Shown here in pieces: positions 20,651 through 31,742 of a DNA stretch of 64,000 nt. The stretch covers positions 8,254,082-8,318,081 of the forward strand of contig NC_080164.1 of NCBI RefSeq assembly GCF_950295315.1, given 5' to 3'. Every line of letters starts with the position of its first letter. Within the stretch, counting starts at the first letter, position 1. A model generated the notes under the pieces. The model was not told where the DNA came from. It ran no database searches and saw only the letters and a list, made by a program, of their open reading frames with translations. Position numbers and translations under genes: made by a program. This stretch comes from Erinaceus europaeus (lineage: Eukaryota > Chordata > Mammalia > Eulipotyphla > Erinaceidae).

Positions 20651-21169
20651 CTGTGAGTTTTGTAATAAGTTCGTTTTATGGTCGGTAGGTTCTGAGGCAA
20701 CTATTCACTATGTTGTCATCAGGAGAACAACATGGAAAGTCTCCCACCACACAGCCCCACTGCTAGACCATCAAGGTGTAGCTCTTCTCCTGAGTTTCCT
20801 TGTTATTTCTCTGTCCCTTGATGTCAGTACAGGGCCTCCCCCATGCTGCTCCAGCCTCTGAGGGCAGTAGAAATGGAGACTCACAGTTGTATTTGGTGAG
20901 TCTTAGGGGAATCCTCTCCTCCCTTCAGCCATCTTTTTACTGGTGAAACAGATTGGAGGTGGTGTCTCAACTGGTAAACTGCTGGACTGTTACCAGCCAC
21001 TTAATCTCTCCCTAGGCTCCTCTCTATCCAGGAGCCACAGGTATTTGCACTCATTGGTGATTTGCTGGGTTCCTGAACTCGTTCTGGTCCTGCCTTGTTG
21101 AGCTCCCAGATAATCTCCTCAGATATTTTTTTCCCCATGTGATAGAATAGGGAACAGACTAGTGATTTT

Positions 21170-23187
21170 AAAGTAAACGCCCTATTGTATCATAGAGAGC
21201 TATATTTGAATATAGCTCAGTCTTTTCCTAACTTTCAAGCTCCCAATCACTATATTATCTTTAGAATTCTATTTCCACTTGGCTGTGGGGATTCTAAAAT
21301 ATCTTACCTTGTAAGTCTACATTTATGGAGAGATCTGAGTGTGAATCACTGTTATACTCCTCATTAGTAATATAACCTTAGGCAAAACACCTTACCTCTC
21401 AGATGCTTAACAGCCTTTTCTGTACAGCATGAGTAAAGGGACACATCTTGGAGTTGATATGGTATCAGTGAAAAGCTGAGCACTATGTCTGGCATTTCTT
21501 TTTATCTCTATACTTAAATTTTCTACATGACTGACTTTTATTATCCACATGTTAAATTTTTCAAGTAAAACTCATTAGTTAGTAGTAACATGAACAGTGT
21601 AGTTGAGATAAAAGTATCTCTGTCTCTTTCTCTCTCTCTCTCTTTTTTACAAAAACAAGAATTTCTCTAATAGTGGACAGAAAATAGAATCTTACGATGG
21701 TGAGTTATCCTGGTAACACAACCAAATCTCATTATTTTATAGTCCTTAACACTGAAGCCAAAAGATATGAAATGGATTTTCCCAAATCACAAATCACACA
21801 GCAAACTAGTTGTAAATTAAAGGCCAGGACTTTTTTTTTTCCTGAGTCCATGCCCAGTGCTTTTGCTGAAGAATTCTGCTAAGCTGAAGATGAAGTTTGA
21901 GGTCAGAGAGAAGAGAAATTAAGTACATTGTTAAAAAAAGACATTTTATATACACTTTATTTCTATATAAGTCATTATTATTTTACTAAATATTATAGGC
22001 AGTAAAAATATTATTGTAGAAAAGAAAGGGGAAGCTAGAGGATCCATGCGGTCCACCTGGATCTGAGACATCGTTCTGCTACTTATTAGCTATGTGCTCT
22101 TGAAACTTTCACTATTTCTTTATTGGCAGGACAAGGATAATGAACAGAAGTTTATAGTGGTTAGAAAGATTAAAAGATAATATATGTGTAATATGTATAT
22201 ATGTGATGCTTAAGAAATGCCTAGTATGTTAGTCTACATAAACATATGTATATATTATTGTTCATCATATCATGCCTGATGGCTCTCTGTAGTGGTGGTA
22301 CCAACATGAAGCCAGTGGAAATAACTTCAGTAACCACCGCAATTACTCCATTCATAAAATTAGTAATGCTTGCTTTCTCGGGAAATCAGTCAATGCCAAA
22401 ACCAAAATGATACTTTTAAAAAAAAATTAGCCAAGATATCTCATGATCAGAGGGAACTGAGTTAGCAATGTCTCCTCCTAAAACAGAAACAGTATTTAGT
22501 GGTGAACAAATGCCTAAAACTTCAGTGATAGGTGCTGATTTTAGCTCCATAAGCATATTTATTGACATCAGAAAGTAATTTATACCCCCCTTGGCTTTTG
22601 GTTAAGTCTAAGTATGCACATCATCTAGTTATTCTAGGTGCTGTCAAGGCTTTAAGGATAAAATCATGTTATTAAAACAACATATGAATGACTGAATAAA
22701 TCTAAAAGTGAATGATCAGGACTCCTGTGTAGCTGTTCTATCCAAAGGACGCTAATGATATAAAAAGAGACAGAACATAGATCTGTGCAGAGTGCCATCA
22801 ATGTTTAGGAATGACCCTAACTGAACAAGTTAGTTGAATAAAATGATGAAGGCCATTATCAGAAACACTGTGTTTTCTTTCACTTGTGGAACCTTTGCTC
22901 TTATCAATGATTTCTCAGTTCATATAGCAAAGAGATAAATACAGTAATCCTTTCCTCTTGATTTCAAGACAAATGATTATCTGGCACACTAGAAATGTAG
23001 AGTAAGCTTTTCCAAACTGAAAATTTTCTGTGCTGGAGTAGTCTTCTGGTGTTTTCTCTTACAATAAACAAGTAAAAAAAATATCTTACAAAATTAAAAT
23101 TTCCTAAAAACCTAAAATGCCACAATTCATTTTATACCAAAAATTACAGTATTGTCTGGTCTAGAATTTATAAAAGTAATGATCTCT
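21170..23187. other. Unique sequence with two MIR-like relics
   Basis: Two stretches read like MIR cores. One is about 21325-21500 (accttaggcaaaacacctta ... agcactatgtctggcat). The other is about 22050-22225 (ttctgctacttattagctat ... aatgcctagtatgttag). The rest is A/T-rich unique DNA with no recognised gene; a CT-rich run lies near 21632. Confidence 0.5.
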
Positions 23188-23408
23188 CTCTTTAAATTTT
23201 ACTTATTTTTATTTTGTGTGTTTATTATTGGATAGAGACAGTGAGAAATTGAGAGGGGAGGGGAGATAGATAGGGAGAGAGACAGAGAAACACCTGCAGC
23301 CTACTTCACCTCTGGTGAAGCTTTTGCCCTGCAGGTGAGGACCAGGGCCTTAAACCTGGCTCCTTACTGTAGGTGTGCACTTATCTAAGTGCACCACTGC
23401 CTGGCCCC
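23188..23408 (-). mobile_element. SINE-A, antisense, with 16-bp TSD
   Basis: The text 'attattggatagagacagtg' runs to the head 'gtgcaccactgcctggcccc'. A perfect duplication, aaaagtaatgatctct, lies at 23172-23187 and 23409-23424. Confidence 0.95.
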
Positions 23409-23970
23409 AAAAGTAATGATCTCTTTATTAGCAAATGTTCAGTTTCTTTTTACTGATGTTAACTGTGCTGGTGAGAATTAGAATTATTGTTAGAAAACAA
23501 TAGTTTGATCATTTTAGTTTAATCATAGCTAGAAGAAAGGAAGAGTGCTTTCTAGATCTACTTGGTCAGTACAAAAAGTTTTAATTTAATTCAGTGTCCC
23601 CAGAACACACATTGATTAAACAGTTAGCAATACATTGTTCCATTATGCAGTGTAATAATGGAACAATGTAATTCAGAAATTGTATATATATCAGACATTT
23701 TATATATTTCAGCACGTATCATTTATGTATTTGACAGCATTTAAAATTTATACAATGTGCATTTTAGTAGTTTTATTATTATCCTCATGCCATTAATTTT
23801 GCAAGTTCAGGGAAGTCAAATATGAGAAAGGAGAGAAAGGTGAATGAACAGAAGAAGGAAGAAGCTAGAGGTAGGTAGAGAAGATTAAACAGAGGAAGAA
23901 GAAAGAGGAGAAGGGGTTATACTACAGGAAGAGTAGCATTGGTAAATAAACAATATATATATTATCTATA
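23409..23970. other. Unique sequence with hairpin and purine-rich tract
   Basis: A perfect 15-bp stem (tacattgttccatta) with a 10-base loop lies at 23631-23670. A purine-rich tract spans about 23820-23920. No gene is recognised. Confidence 0.5.
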
Positions 23971-23971
23971 T

Positions 23972-24001
<30 letters not shown>
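23971..24001. repeat. (GA)n microsatellite
   Basis: An uninterrupted run of about 15 GA units. Confidence 0.95.
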
Positions 24002-24002
<1 letters not shown>

Positions 24003-24485
24003 TCAGGCAATGGAGGTTGAGAGAATACCTCACATCATGCTAGCCCAATATCTGGAGCAGCTGTTCTCATGCTAGATTTGATATTATAATTTAAAGCAGA
24101 ACATGGAAATTTTGACTATTTCATTCCTGTCTTGAGAGATGTCCTGGGATTTTATGAAGGCCCTGTATATCTGTTCATCTGTCAGCATACATTTGCTTTA
24201 TTTTATTTATTTAATTTTATTTTTAAATTTATTTTATTATTTTATTTATTTTATTGAATAATGATAGAAACAAGATTGTGGGATATGAGAGATACAATTC
24301 CATACAACTCCCACTACCAGGGTTCTGTATCTTGTCCCTTCCATTGGAAGCATCCATATTCTTTATCCCTCTGGTAGTATGGATCAACAATCTTTATGGG
24401 GTGCAGAAAGTGGGAGTTCTGGCTTCTGTAATTGCTTCTCTGCTGGACATGGTCATTGGCAGGTCAATCCATACCCCCAGCCTGT

Positions 24486-24585
24486 CTCTCTCTCCTCTCC
24501 TCTCCTCTCCTCTCCTCTCCTCTCCTCTCCTCTCCTCTCCTCTCCTCTCCTCTCCTCTCCTCTCCTCTCCTCTCCTCTCCTCTTC
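24486..24585. repeat. (TCTCC)n microsatellite
   Basis: About 20 pentamer units have grown from the CT-rich stretch 'cctgtctctctctc', which is short in all other L1-3U copies. Confidence 0.95.
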
Positions 24586-24591
24586 TTCACT

Positions 24592-24873
24592 ATTCTTTTA
24601 ATATTTATTTACTTATTCCCTTTTGTTGCCCTTGTTGTTTTATTTTTGTAGCTGTTATTATTGTTGTTATTGATGTCGTTGTTGTTGGATAAGACAGAGA
24701 GAGGAGGGGAAGACAGACAGAGGGTGAGAAAGTCAGACACCTGCAGACCTGCTTCACTGCTTGTGAAGCGAGTCGCCTATAGGTGGGGAGCTGGGGCTCA
24801 AACTGAGATCCTTAGGCTGATCCTTGTGTTTTGCACCACTTACACTTAACCCACTGCGCTACTGCCTGACTCC
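24592..24873 (-). mobile_element. SINE-B, antisense
   Basis: 'attcccttttgttgcccttg' leads through the body to the head 'gcgctactgcctgactccc'. It is inserted into the L1-3U copy next to the pentamer array. Confidence 0.92.
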
Positions 24874-25087
24874 CTTCTATCTTTCCCTGGTGGGGCAGGG
24901 CTCTGGGGAGGTGGAGCTCCAGGACACATGGGTGAGGTCCTCTGCCCTGGGAAGCCAGGTCAGCATCATGGCAGCATCTGCAACTTGGGGGCTGAAAAGC
25001 ATTAAGATATAAAGCAGAACCAGTTGTTAAATAATCAGAAGCCTAAAGGTAAGAGCACAGCAGGTGAGATTTGGAGGTCTTCATTCC

Positions 25088-25849
25088 TATGTCTGTCTTT
25101 CTGTCCAGAACAGCACTATCCCTACTTGCCTGTTGTTTCTTGACTGTTTTGATTACTATGCAAAGGCTTCATGGTTTGTTTGGAAGGCGGCCACTTGTAG
25201 TCGTGTCATCTTTCAGAAATTTGAACCTGCTAAGAGTACATGTTATCTTTAGTTGTGATGAGATGATTCATTGCTGGATGCTGGCTAGCCAAAAATAGAA
25301 GCTGTTTCTACGTTAGTCATTGTGTTTTCTGTAAACTCCATGATAGTTGTCAAAAAAAGGAAAATTGTACAAGCACTTTGTCCCTACTGCCACCTTAATG
25401 TTTGAAGAATGTCTCACGCATCTTGTAAGGAAAGCGTGGTGTGATTGAATACCAATGTCGATGTTTTAGTGCGTGGCTTTTCTAAAGAAGAAGCAGATAC
25501 TACATGTGAAACCCAAAGGAAAATAATTGGACACTAGCAGGGAGATCTCTGTCTGATTTGAATTGGACCATCGTCTCTTTAGTTATTTGATATGTCCTCT
25601 ATAAACAGCAGTGTTGGAGCTAGGGTTGAACACTGTGCTCTAGAAAACAGCCAGGCTTGAGCCTTGCCAATGAAGTTCATACTGATTGCCCTTATTCCAG
25701 TTTTGCATAAGGCTGTGTGACTTTGTTATCTTCTGTGGAGTGGAAAAATGAATAACACCCATTCACCAACAATTAACGGGAAGTCCACCATGAGCCCCAA
25801 ACTATGTTAGCTACTAAGCACATATAGATACACTGATACAGCTATGCTC
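25088..25849. other. Unique sequence
   Basis: No gene or repeat is recognised. A 62-codon frame at 25064-25252 overlaps the repeat edge and is not convincing. Confidence 0.4.
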
Positions 25850-26192
25850 TGTTGTATGCTTTACATTGGGTTCTAGTTCTCCCCCGCCAAGAGAATTGCA
25901 TCAGTCCAGTTAATTTCGTGGGCCCGCTTGGCCCCGCCCCAAGGAACCCCGAGAGAGGGTTCCTGAGTTCCAGAGTGCCAGAGTTGGAGGGTGCCTGAGT
26001 TCCTGAGTTCGAGAGTAAGAGAGAGAGTGCTTGCGCCGCCGCAAAGAGACAGCTGAGTTCTGTTTGGTGATTAGTTTGTCTTAGTTTATGAATCGTTGTT
26101 CCTGAATAAAGAAATACAGCTGCCCTGCCCAGCCGTTGTCTCCGCGTCTGTGTTACCCGCCTGTGAAGCTAGCCCGCCGAATTTTAACAACA
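25850..26192 (+). mobile_element. Solo LTR, group LTR-C, intact and CpG-rich
   Basis: It has TGTTGTATGC ... TTTTAACAACA ends with a perfect 6-bp duplication, ATGCTC, at 25844-25849 and 26193-26198. Its terminal inverted repeat is TGTTG/CAACA. AATAAA at 26105-26110 is followed by 'gttgtctccgcgtctgtg' and GAAGCTAGCC, a 3' layout shared with groups A and B. Many CpG sites survive (for example gcgccgccgc), which suggests a recent insertion. No internal viral genes are present. Confidence 0.93.
26105..26110 (+). terminator. LTR polyadenylation signal AATAAA
   Basis: This lies in the R region of the LTR-C copy, about 85 bp from its 3' end, as in the group A LTR. Confidence 0.65.
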
Positions 26193-26647
26193 ATGCTCTT
26201 CAGGAGCACAGGTGAAAAATGAACACCAACAAGCTTCTAGACATGGTAAAGCAAAGGGCATCTATGGGACCCAGTCCAGATGCTACTAGCTGAGAGGGTC
26301 TGGGTAAAGTACTTCAGCTTTTACGGCCAATTTGTCATTTGAGAATGACAAGAGACAATATTTCTTCTCTGAAAAGCTGTTATTAAAGTCAAAGGAAAAT
26401 AGAATAATGTCTCATAGACATTAAAGTCATATGATAGTTATTTTTGAAAGGAAGAATTACTCAGTGCAATGGGCAAAGGTTTGAGATCACTAAACTTAGC
26501 TTGTATCTTAGCTGTGTATCTTTCAATGTATGTAAAAAATGAGTTGATAGGAAGAATCAAGTTCTAGCTAATTGATCATGAGATCATTCAACAACGGAAA
26601 ATGACTCTCCTATTATAAGTACTATTCTATTATTGATAGAAGCTTTC
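26193..26647. other. Unique sequence with weak MIR-like text
   Basis: Around 26270-26420 the text 'gggtaaagtacttcagcttt' and 'tttgtcatttgagaatgac' faintly resembles a MIR. Nothing else is recognised. Confidence 0.35.
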
Positions 26648-26845
26648 TGGGGGCTGTGAGATGGTACACTTGGTAGAGTGCACATGTTGTTTTCATGCTT
26701 GAAGACTCAGGTCCCTGTTTCCTGGTCCCCATCTGCAGGAGAGAATCTTCACAAATGTTGGAGCAATGTTGCTGGTGTCTCAATGCCTCTATGTCCCTCT
26801 CTCTGTTTTTCTCTTCCCCCTTTATCAAAAAGCAAAGTAAAGAAA
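26648..26845 (+). mobile_element. SINE-A, old copy
   Basis: The diverged head (gggggctgtgagatggtaca), 'ggtccccatctgcaggagag', a CT-rich end and an A-rich tail indicate an old copy. Confidence 0.75.
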
Positions 26846-26956
26846 GCATGGCTTCTGAGAGCGGGCGAGTTGTTTTACAGGAAACTTTTTGTAAATGGCC
26901 TGATAGTTGACAACTTCTCAAGTCCGCAATTATATTGTGAAAATAGTCGTAGAGAG

Positions 26957-27197
26957 GGGCCAGGCGGGTGGCGTACCTGGTTGAGCGCACACATTATAGT
27001 GCACAAGGACCCAGGTTCAAGCCCCTGGTTTCAACCTGCAGGGGGAAAGCTTCACAAGTGATGAAGCAGGGTGCTGCAGGTGTCTCTCTGTCTCTCTCCC
27101 TCTCTATCTTCCCCCTTTCCGCTCAACTTCTGGCTATCCAATAAATAAAAATAAAATAAATAAATAAAATAAATATCAAAAAGATTTTAAAAAAGAA
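26957..27197 (+). mobile_element. SINE-A, young copy
   Basis: The head 'ggggccaggcgggtggcgta' and the full body lead to 'ctggctatccaataaataaa' and an A-rich tail. An imperfect duplication (aaaatagtcgtagagag / aaaatagtcagagagaa) flanks it. Confidence 0.93.
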
Positions 27198-27497
27198 AAA
27201 TAGTCAGAGAGAACCCACAAACAAGGAAATTTGCTTGTGTTCTGATGTAAAACAGATGGTGGCCTGGATTTGGCCAGTGGACTTGTTACAGATACTAAGC
27301 TCAGTCCTTGATTTTTTGTTGGGCAAGATAGGGAAAGTACAAGAAACAAAAATAAAAGTCAACAAAGATATTATTTTTCTAATTACCTATGATACTGGCT
27401 GTTTCAGTGCAGGCCAGAAGAGTTTGGTGAATGCTTATTGTGTTGATACTGGCAGACACATCCTCTACCTGTTCTCCTGCCTTTGATGTTATGTTTT

Positions 27498-27779
27498 CTT
27501 TTTTTAAAAAAATATTTATTTATTTATTCATTCCCTTTTGTGGCCCTTGTTGTTTTATTGTTGTACTTATTGTCGTTGTTGTTGGATAGGACAGAGAGAA
27601 ATGGAAACAGGAGGGGGAAGACAGAGGGTGAGAGAAAGACAGACACCCACAGACCTGCTTCACCTCCTGTGAAGCAACTCCCCTGCAGGTGGGGAGCCGG
27701 GGCTCGAACCGGGATCCTTATGCCGGTCCCTGCGCTTTGCGCCACTTGCGCTTAACCCGCTGCGCTACCGCCCGACTCC
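27498..27779 (-). mobile_element. SINE-B, antisense, first of a tandem pair
   Basis: A full antisense copy ends with a consensus-like head (gcgctaccgcccgactccc). Its segment 27574-27675 is identical to 27901-28002 in the next SINE (see findings). Confidence 0.95.
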
Positions 27780-27835
27780 CTATTTTCTTCTTTTTTTTGT
27801 AGTTTTTAATTTTTATGTATTTATTTTTAATTTTT

Positions 27836-28107
27836 TATATTTATTTATTTATTCCCTTTTGTTGTCCTTGTTGTTTTATTGTTGTAGTTATTATTGCGGT
27901 CGTTGTTGTTGGATAGGACAGAGAGAAATGGAAACAGGAGGGGGAAGACAGAGGGTGAGAGAAAGACAGACACCCACAGACCTGCTTCACCTCCTGTGAA
28001 GCGACTCCCCTGCAGGTGGGGAGCTGGGGGCTCAAACCGGGATCCTTATGCCAGGCCTTGCATTTTGAGCCACCTGCGCTTACCCCGCTGTGCTACAGCC
28101 CGACTCC
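27836..28107 (-). mobile_element. SINE-B, antisense, second of a tandem pair
   Basis: The copy carries a more mutated head (gtgctacagcccgactccc) than its neighbour. Flanks of the whole pair (tatgttttctt near 27488 and 28112) suggest that one copy inserted into the tail region of the other. Confidence 0.93.
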
Positions 28108-28790
28108 CTGCTATGTTTTCTTCAATGTGGAAAGCGTACCTGGAATTCACAAAAAGGGACTGGGTGAGTCCATAAATTCTCACTTGCATTTAGTATGCTT
28201 CTACACTCTCATCTCCCTGAAACTTGACTGTTTGTCTTGACGTTCTTGTGATAGATATTAGTCTAGAACCCTTCCACTAGACCATAGAGGGGGACACTCT
28301 GTGCCCTTTGTCCGGTCCCCTCTACCTCCCCTTGTTCTTCCCTATGGCATGTGGGAGACACTGTTAATTCTTTCTAAGCTGGGAAAGGACACATGGGTAG
28401 CTGGAGCTGAAAGGAGAGGCGGGGCTGCAAGGCTGGCAGAGGCATCTTTGTGCCCGCAGCTAAGCATGGCTGCCCTCTGCTCAGTCCCTGTCCTGCCACA
28501 ACTCTTCATCTGGGCATCTGCTCTTCAGGTCAGCAGCCCTGGCCAGCTCCCAGGATAGCAGCAGCCACAGTTCCCCGGGTCAGGAAACAAGATGGCAGAC
28601 ACAGTCCTGTGCATCAAAAAGGAAAAGGCCATTGTTGCCACCCCAGCCTGGGGCAGGGATATTAACATCAGATCACATAGAGGGTGCACCAGCCAACCTG
28701 AGCTCTAGGGGGTCAGGCTGTGGCCATACAGTGATCATGAGTAGCACAGGTGAAAAATGTGTGTTCATCTTATGCAGTAACAGAAACAAA
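28108..28790. other. Unique sequence, GC-richer, no gene recognised
   Basis: An 85-codon frame is open at 28301-28558 (+) and a 71-codon frame at 28450-28665 (+). They overlap in different frames and show no recognisable domain. Confidence 0.4.
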
Positions 28791-29566
28791 GGTACTCATG
28801 ACCACAGAATGTGAGCTCAGACCTACAGGGATGCAGAGGTCACATAGGCTCCTAAGCTGAATATGGGCCCCAGAAAAAAATCAGTGGGGTTTACAGTCAA
28901 CAGTATGTACACACCTGTCCTATATTTGGGAGCTACTCTCTTCCCTGATGCAGTTTTCTAGCCCTTTTTCCAGCTACGACATCATCTTCTCAGACAATAA
29001 CTTGGGTCTACCTGCATTTCAAAGGTCAGGCTCAGGAAAAAACCAGTATAGTTATGGGCCCTTTGGAATATAACTAAAATAGGTCTACCAGCTGTCTTCA
29101 AAACGGAGACCCCCCAAATCTTTATCAGTAATATTCCAGCCTTTAGGTTCATGATTAGTCGACAATGTGTTTGGCTTTATAATGTTAACTCTTTTCTCAG
29201 CCACCAGTTCCAGATGCTACCATGATGTCAACTGGACTTCCCCGCACAGATGACCTCACCCATGTGTCCTGGAGCTCCGCTTCCCCAGAACCCTTCCCCA
29301 CTAGGGAAAGAGAGAGACAGGCTGGGAGTATGGATCCACCTGCCAACACCCATGTTCAGCAGGGAAGCAATGACAGAAGCCAGACCTCCCACCTTCTGCA
29401 TCCCACAGTGACCCTGGATCCATACTCCCAGAGGGATAAAGAATAGGAAAGCTGTCAGGGGAGGGGAGGGGATACAGAGTTTTGGCGGTGGGAATTGTGT
29501 GGAGTTGTACCCCTCTGCTCCTATGGTTTTCTCAGTGTTTCCTTTTTATAAATAAAAATAAAATAA
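28791..29566 (+). mobile_element. L1-3U copy, plus strand, with 9-bp TSD
   Basis: It begins 'ggtactcatgaccacagaat' and ends with 'cctttttataaataaaaata' and an A-rich tail. Flanks agaaacaaa at 28782-28790 and 29567-29575 match exactly. Its end carries the shared open frame (29222-29446). Confidence 0.85.
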
Positions 29567-29794
29567 AGAAACAAATGCAGGTCTATATCACCTGCAAAAG
29601 CAGAAAGTGAAGAACAAACAAAAACATGAATGTGGCTATAAGGTTGCTGCTGAGTCCGTTTCTAGCAGAAGGCCTAAAGCATTCATACCAGTTTGTAAGA
29701 ACTCTGTCAGCTTGGGTTCCCTACAGGAACTACTTCAATTTGGAAACAACTAGACCAGCTGTGGGGAAAATGAAACTTTTGTTTTTCGTCACCG

Positions 29795-30303
29795 CCAGGG
29801 TGATCTCTGAAGCTTATAGTATCAGCACTACAAACCCATTGCTCCCAGCATCCCCCCCCCACCTTTCTAATTTACTTAACAGAACAGAGAGAAACTAAGA
29901 GGGGTGGTGTGGATGTAGCACAGTGGGTTAAGCACACATGGTGCGAAACAGGAGGATGGGCACAAGGACCCCCGGTTGGATCCCCGGCTCTCCACCTGCA
30001 GGGGGCTCCCTTCACAAGCAGTGAAGCAGGTCTGTAGGTGTCTGTCTTTCTGTCTCCCTCTCTGTCTTCCCTTCCTTTCCTGATTTCTCTCTGTCCAACA
30101 ACAGAAATAACAGAAACAACAATAACAACGAGTGCAACAAAAATGAAAGAGAGAAAGAGATTGGTGGAGGTAGAAAACACCAGCAGTCCTGCTTCACCGC
30201 TCAGGAAGTGTCCCCCCTGCAGGTGGGGAGGATGGTATCAAACCTGGATCCTTTTGGATATGATAACACGCACATTCATCCACATGCACCACCACACAGC
30301 CCC
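29795..30303 (-). mobile_element. SINE, antisense, host of a nested SINE-B
   Basis: The module-like start (gtcaccgccagggtgatctc) and 'cagagagaaactaagag' lie on the left. The body and head, ending 'accaccacacagcccc', lie at 30145-30303. The plus-strand SINE-B lies between them. Confidence 0.75.
29903..30143 (+). mobile_element. SINE-B, nested
   Basis: The head 'gtagcacagtgggttaagca' and body 'gctctccacctgcagggggc' run through the CT-rich part to 'acaacgagtgcaacaaaaat'. Confidence 0.85.
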
Positions 30304-30370
30304 TAACTAAAAAAAAAAAAAGATACTGTTTTTAGAATTCAATTTATAACCACTTACTGTCATAAATATT

Positions 30371-30654
30371 TTTAGTAGTTATTTATTTATTCCTTTTTGT
30401 TGCCCTTGTTTTATTGTTGTAGTTATTATTGTTGTTATTGATGTCATTGTTGTTGCATAGGACAGAGAGAAATGGAGAGAGGAGGGGAAGACAGGGAGGG
30501 GGAGAGAAAGACAGACACCTGCAGACCTGCTTCACCGCCTGTGAAGTGATGCCCCTGCAGGTGGGGGAGCCGGGGGCTCGAACCGGAATCCTTTCACTGG
30601 TCCTTGCACTTTGTGCCACGTGCGCTGACCATGTTGCGCTACCGCCTGACTCCC
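30371..30654 (-). mobile_element. SINE-B, antisense, with 16-bp TSD
   Basis: A full copy flanked by a perfect duplication, tactgtcataaatatt, at 30355-30370 and 30655-30670. Confidence 0.96.
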
Positions 30655-30771
30655 TACTGTCATAAATATTAATAGGGCTGGACAAGTGTGTACTGTTTCT
30701 TCTGATGCAACACTTTAAATCCTCCTGGTCATCTAATGAGATGCAGCTATTTTTTTTCAAACACAATGTGA

Positions 30772-31742
30772 TTATTTTTTTAGTTGATTTCATAATTATC
30801 AACAAGTCCATGGGATAAGAAGGGTACAATTCCACACAATTCTACCACCAGAGTTCTGTATGCCATCCCCTCTATTGGAAGCTTTCTTGTTCCTTATCCC
30901 TCTGGGAGAATGGACCAAAGATATTTATGGGTTGCAGAAGGTGGGCATTCTGGCTTCTGTAATTGTTTCTCTGCTGGACATGGGCATTGAGAGGTGGATC
31001 CACACCAGAAGCCTGTTTTTGTCTTTCCCTAGGGCTCTGGGGAGGTGGGTTTCCAGGACACATTGGTGAGGTCCTCTGCCCAGGGAAGTCAGGTCGGTGT
31101 CATGGTAGTATCTGTAGCTTGGTGGCTGAAAAGCATTAAGATATAAAGCAGAGCAAATTGTTTAATAATCTGGAACCTAAAGGCAAGAATAGATAGATGG
31201 GATTTGGGGTGTTCATCTTGGAAAAAGCTGGGAAGTCTACTTTAGGTAGAGCTTGACATCTAACATCCAGTTGGGCTAAAGGTATTGTTGGGGGAGATGG
31301 TGTCTAGAGTTGGAAATAGGAACATAAAGCTGGATAAGGGAAGAGAGTACCTCCAAAATATGGGAAAAGTACATAAATTAAAAAAAGTATATAAATATGG
31401 GAAAAGTATATAAATACTATGAACTGTAAACCCCATTGATCTGATCTGGGGCCCATATTCAGCACAGGAGCCTGTGTAACCTCAGCATCCCTGTAGGCCT
31501 GAGCTCACATTCTATGGTCACCACTAGGAACATTCTAGGCTGCGCTCATTTCAGGACCAGTCTTCCTCGAGTGGCAGGGTGTGTAGACCCAGCCTCCTTT
31601 TGGAGAGTGGAGCAGTCCCTACCTCTGCTGTTCCACATTGAGGGCAAGGTCCTGTAGAAACCAACAAGTGCATCCAAGATGCTGTTCCTGATGGAGGTGA
31701 CCAGCGATGGTGGAGAGAGGGATCTGTTAGAGATCTAGGGAA
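30772..31742 (-). mobile_element. L1-3U copy, antisense, about 1 kb
   Basis: It runs from 'ttgatttcataattatcaac' to about 'gttagagatctagg'. It is collinear with 32560-33535 throughout, including 'ctgagctcacattct' and 'agggatctgttagag', and is 5' truncated at the right edge. Confidence 0.85.

Larger units (their letters stand above)
14557..21169 (-). mobile_element. Near full-length L1, antisense, broken by LTR and SINE
   Basis: In minus-strand order the element reads 5' UTR (about 21169-20250), ORF1 (about 20200-19030), ORF2 (about 18950-14794), a short 3' UTR and a tail near 14557. The flanks both show aaagtaa (14550-14556, 21170-21176), a possible duplication. Without the nested LTR (16478-16863) and SINE (19106-19371) it is about 5.9 kb, a normal full L1 length. 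Many stop codons show it is dead. Confidence 0.92.
24195..25087 (-). mobile_element. L1-3U copy, antisense, interrupted
   Basis: An A/T-rich tail (24195-24260) is followed by 'caattccatacaactcccac' and the shared block 'gggagttctggcttctgtaa'. The copy resumes after a pentanucleotide array and a SINE at about 24874 and ends near 25087. Confidence 0.82.

Noticed and set aside
24486..24585. CRISPR-like or satellite array
   Set aside because: The unit is five bases with no spacers; it is a plain microsatellite.
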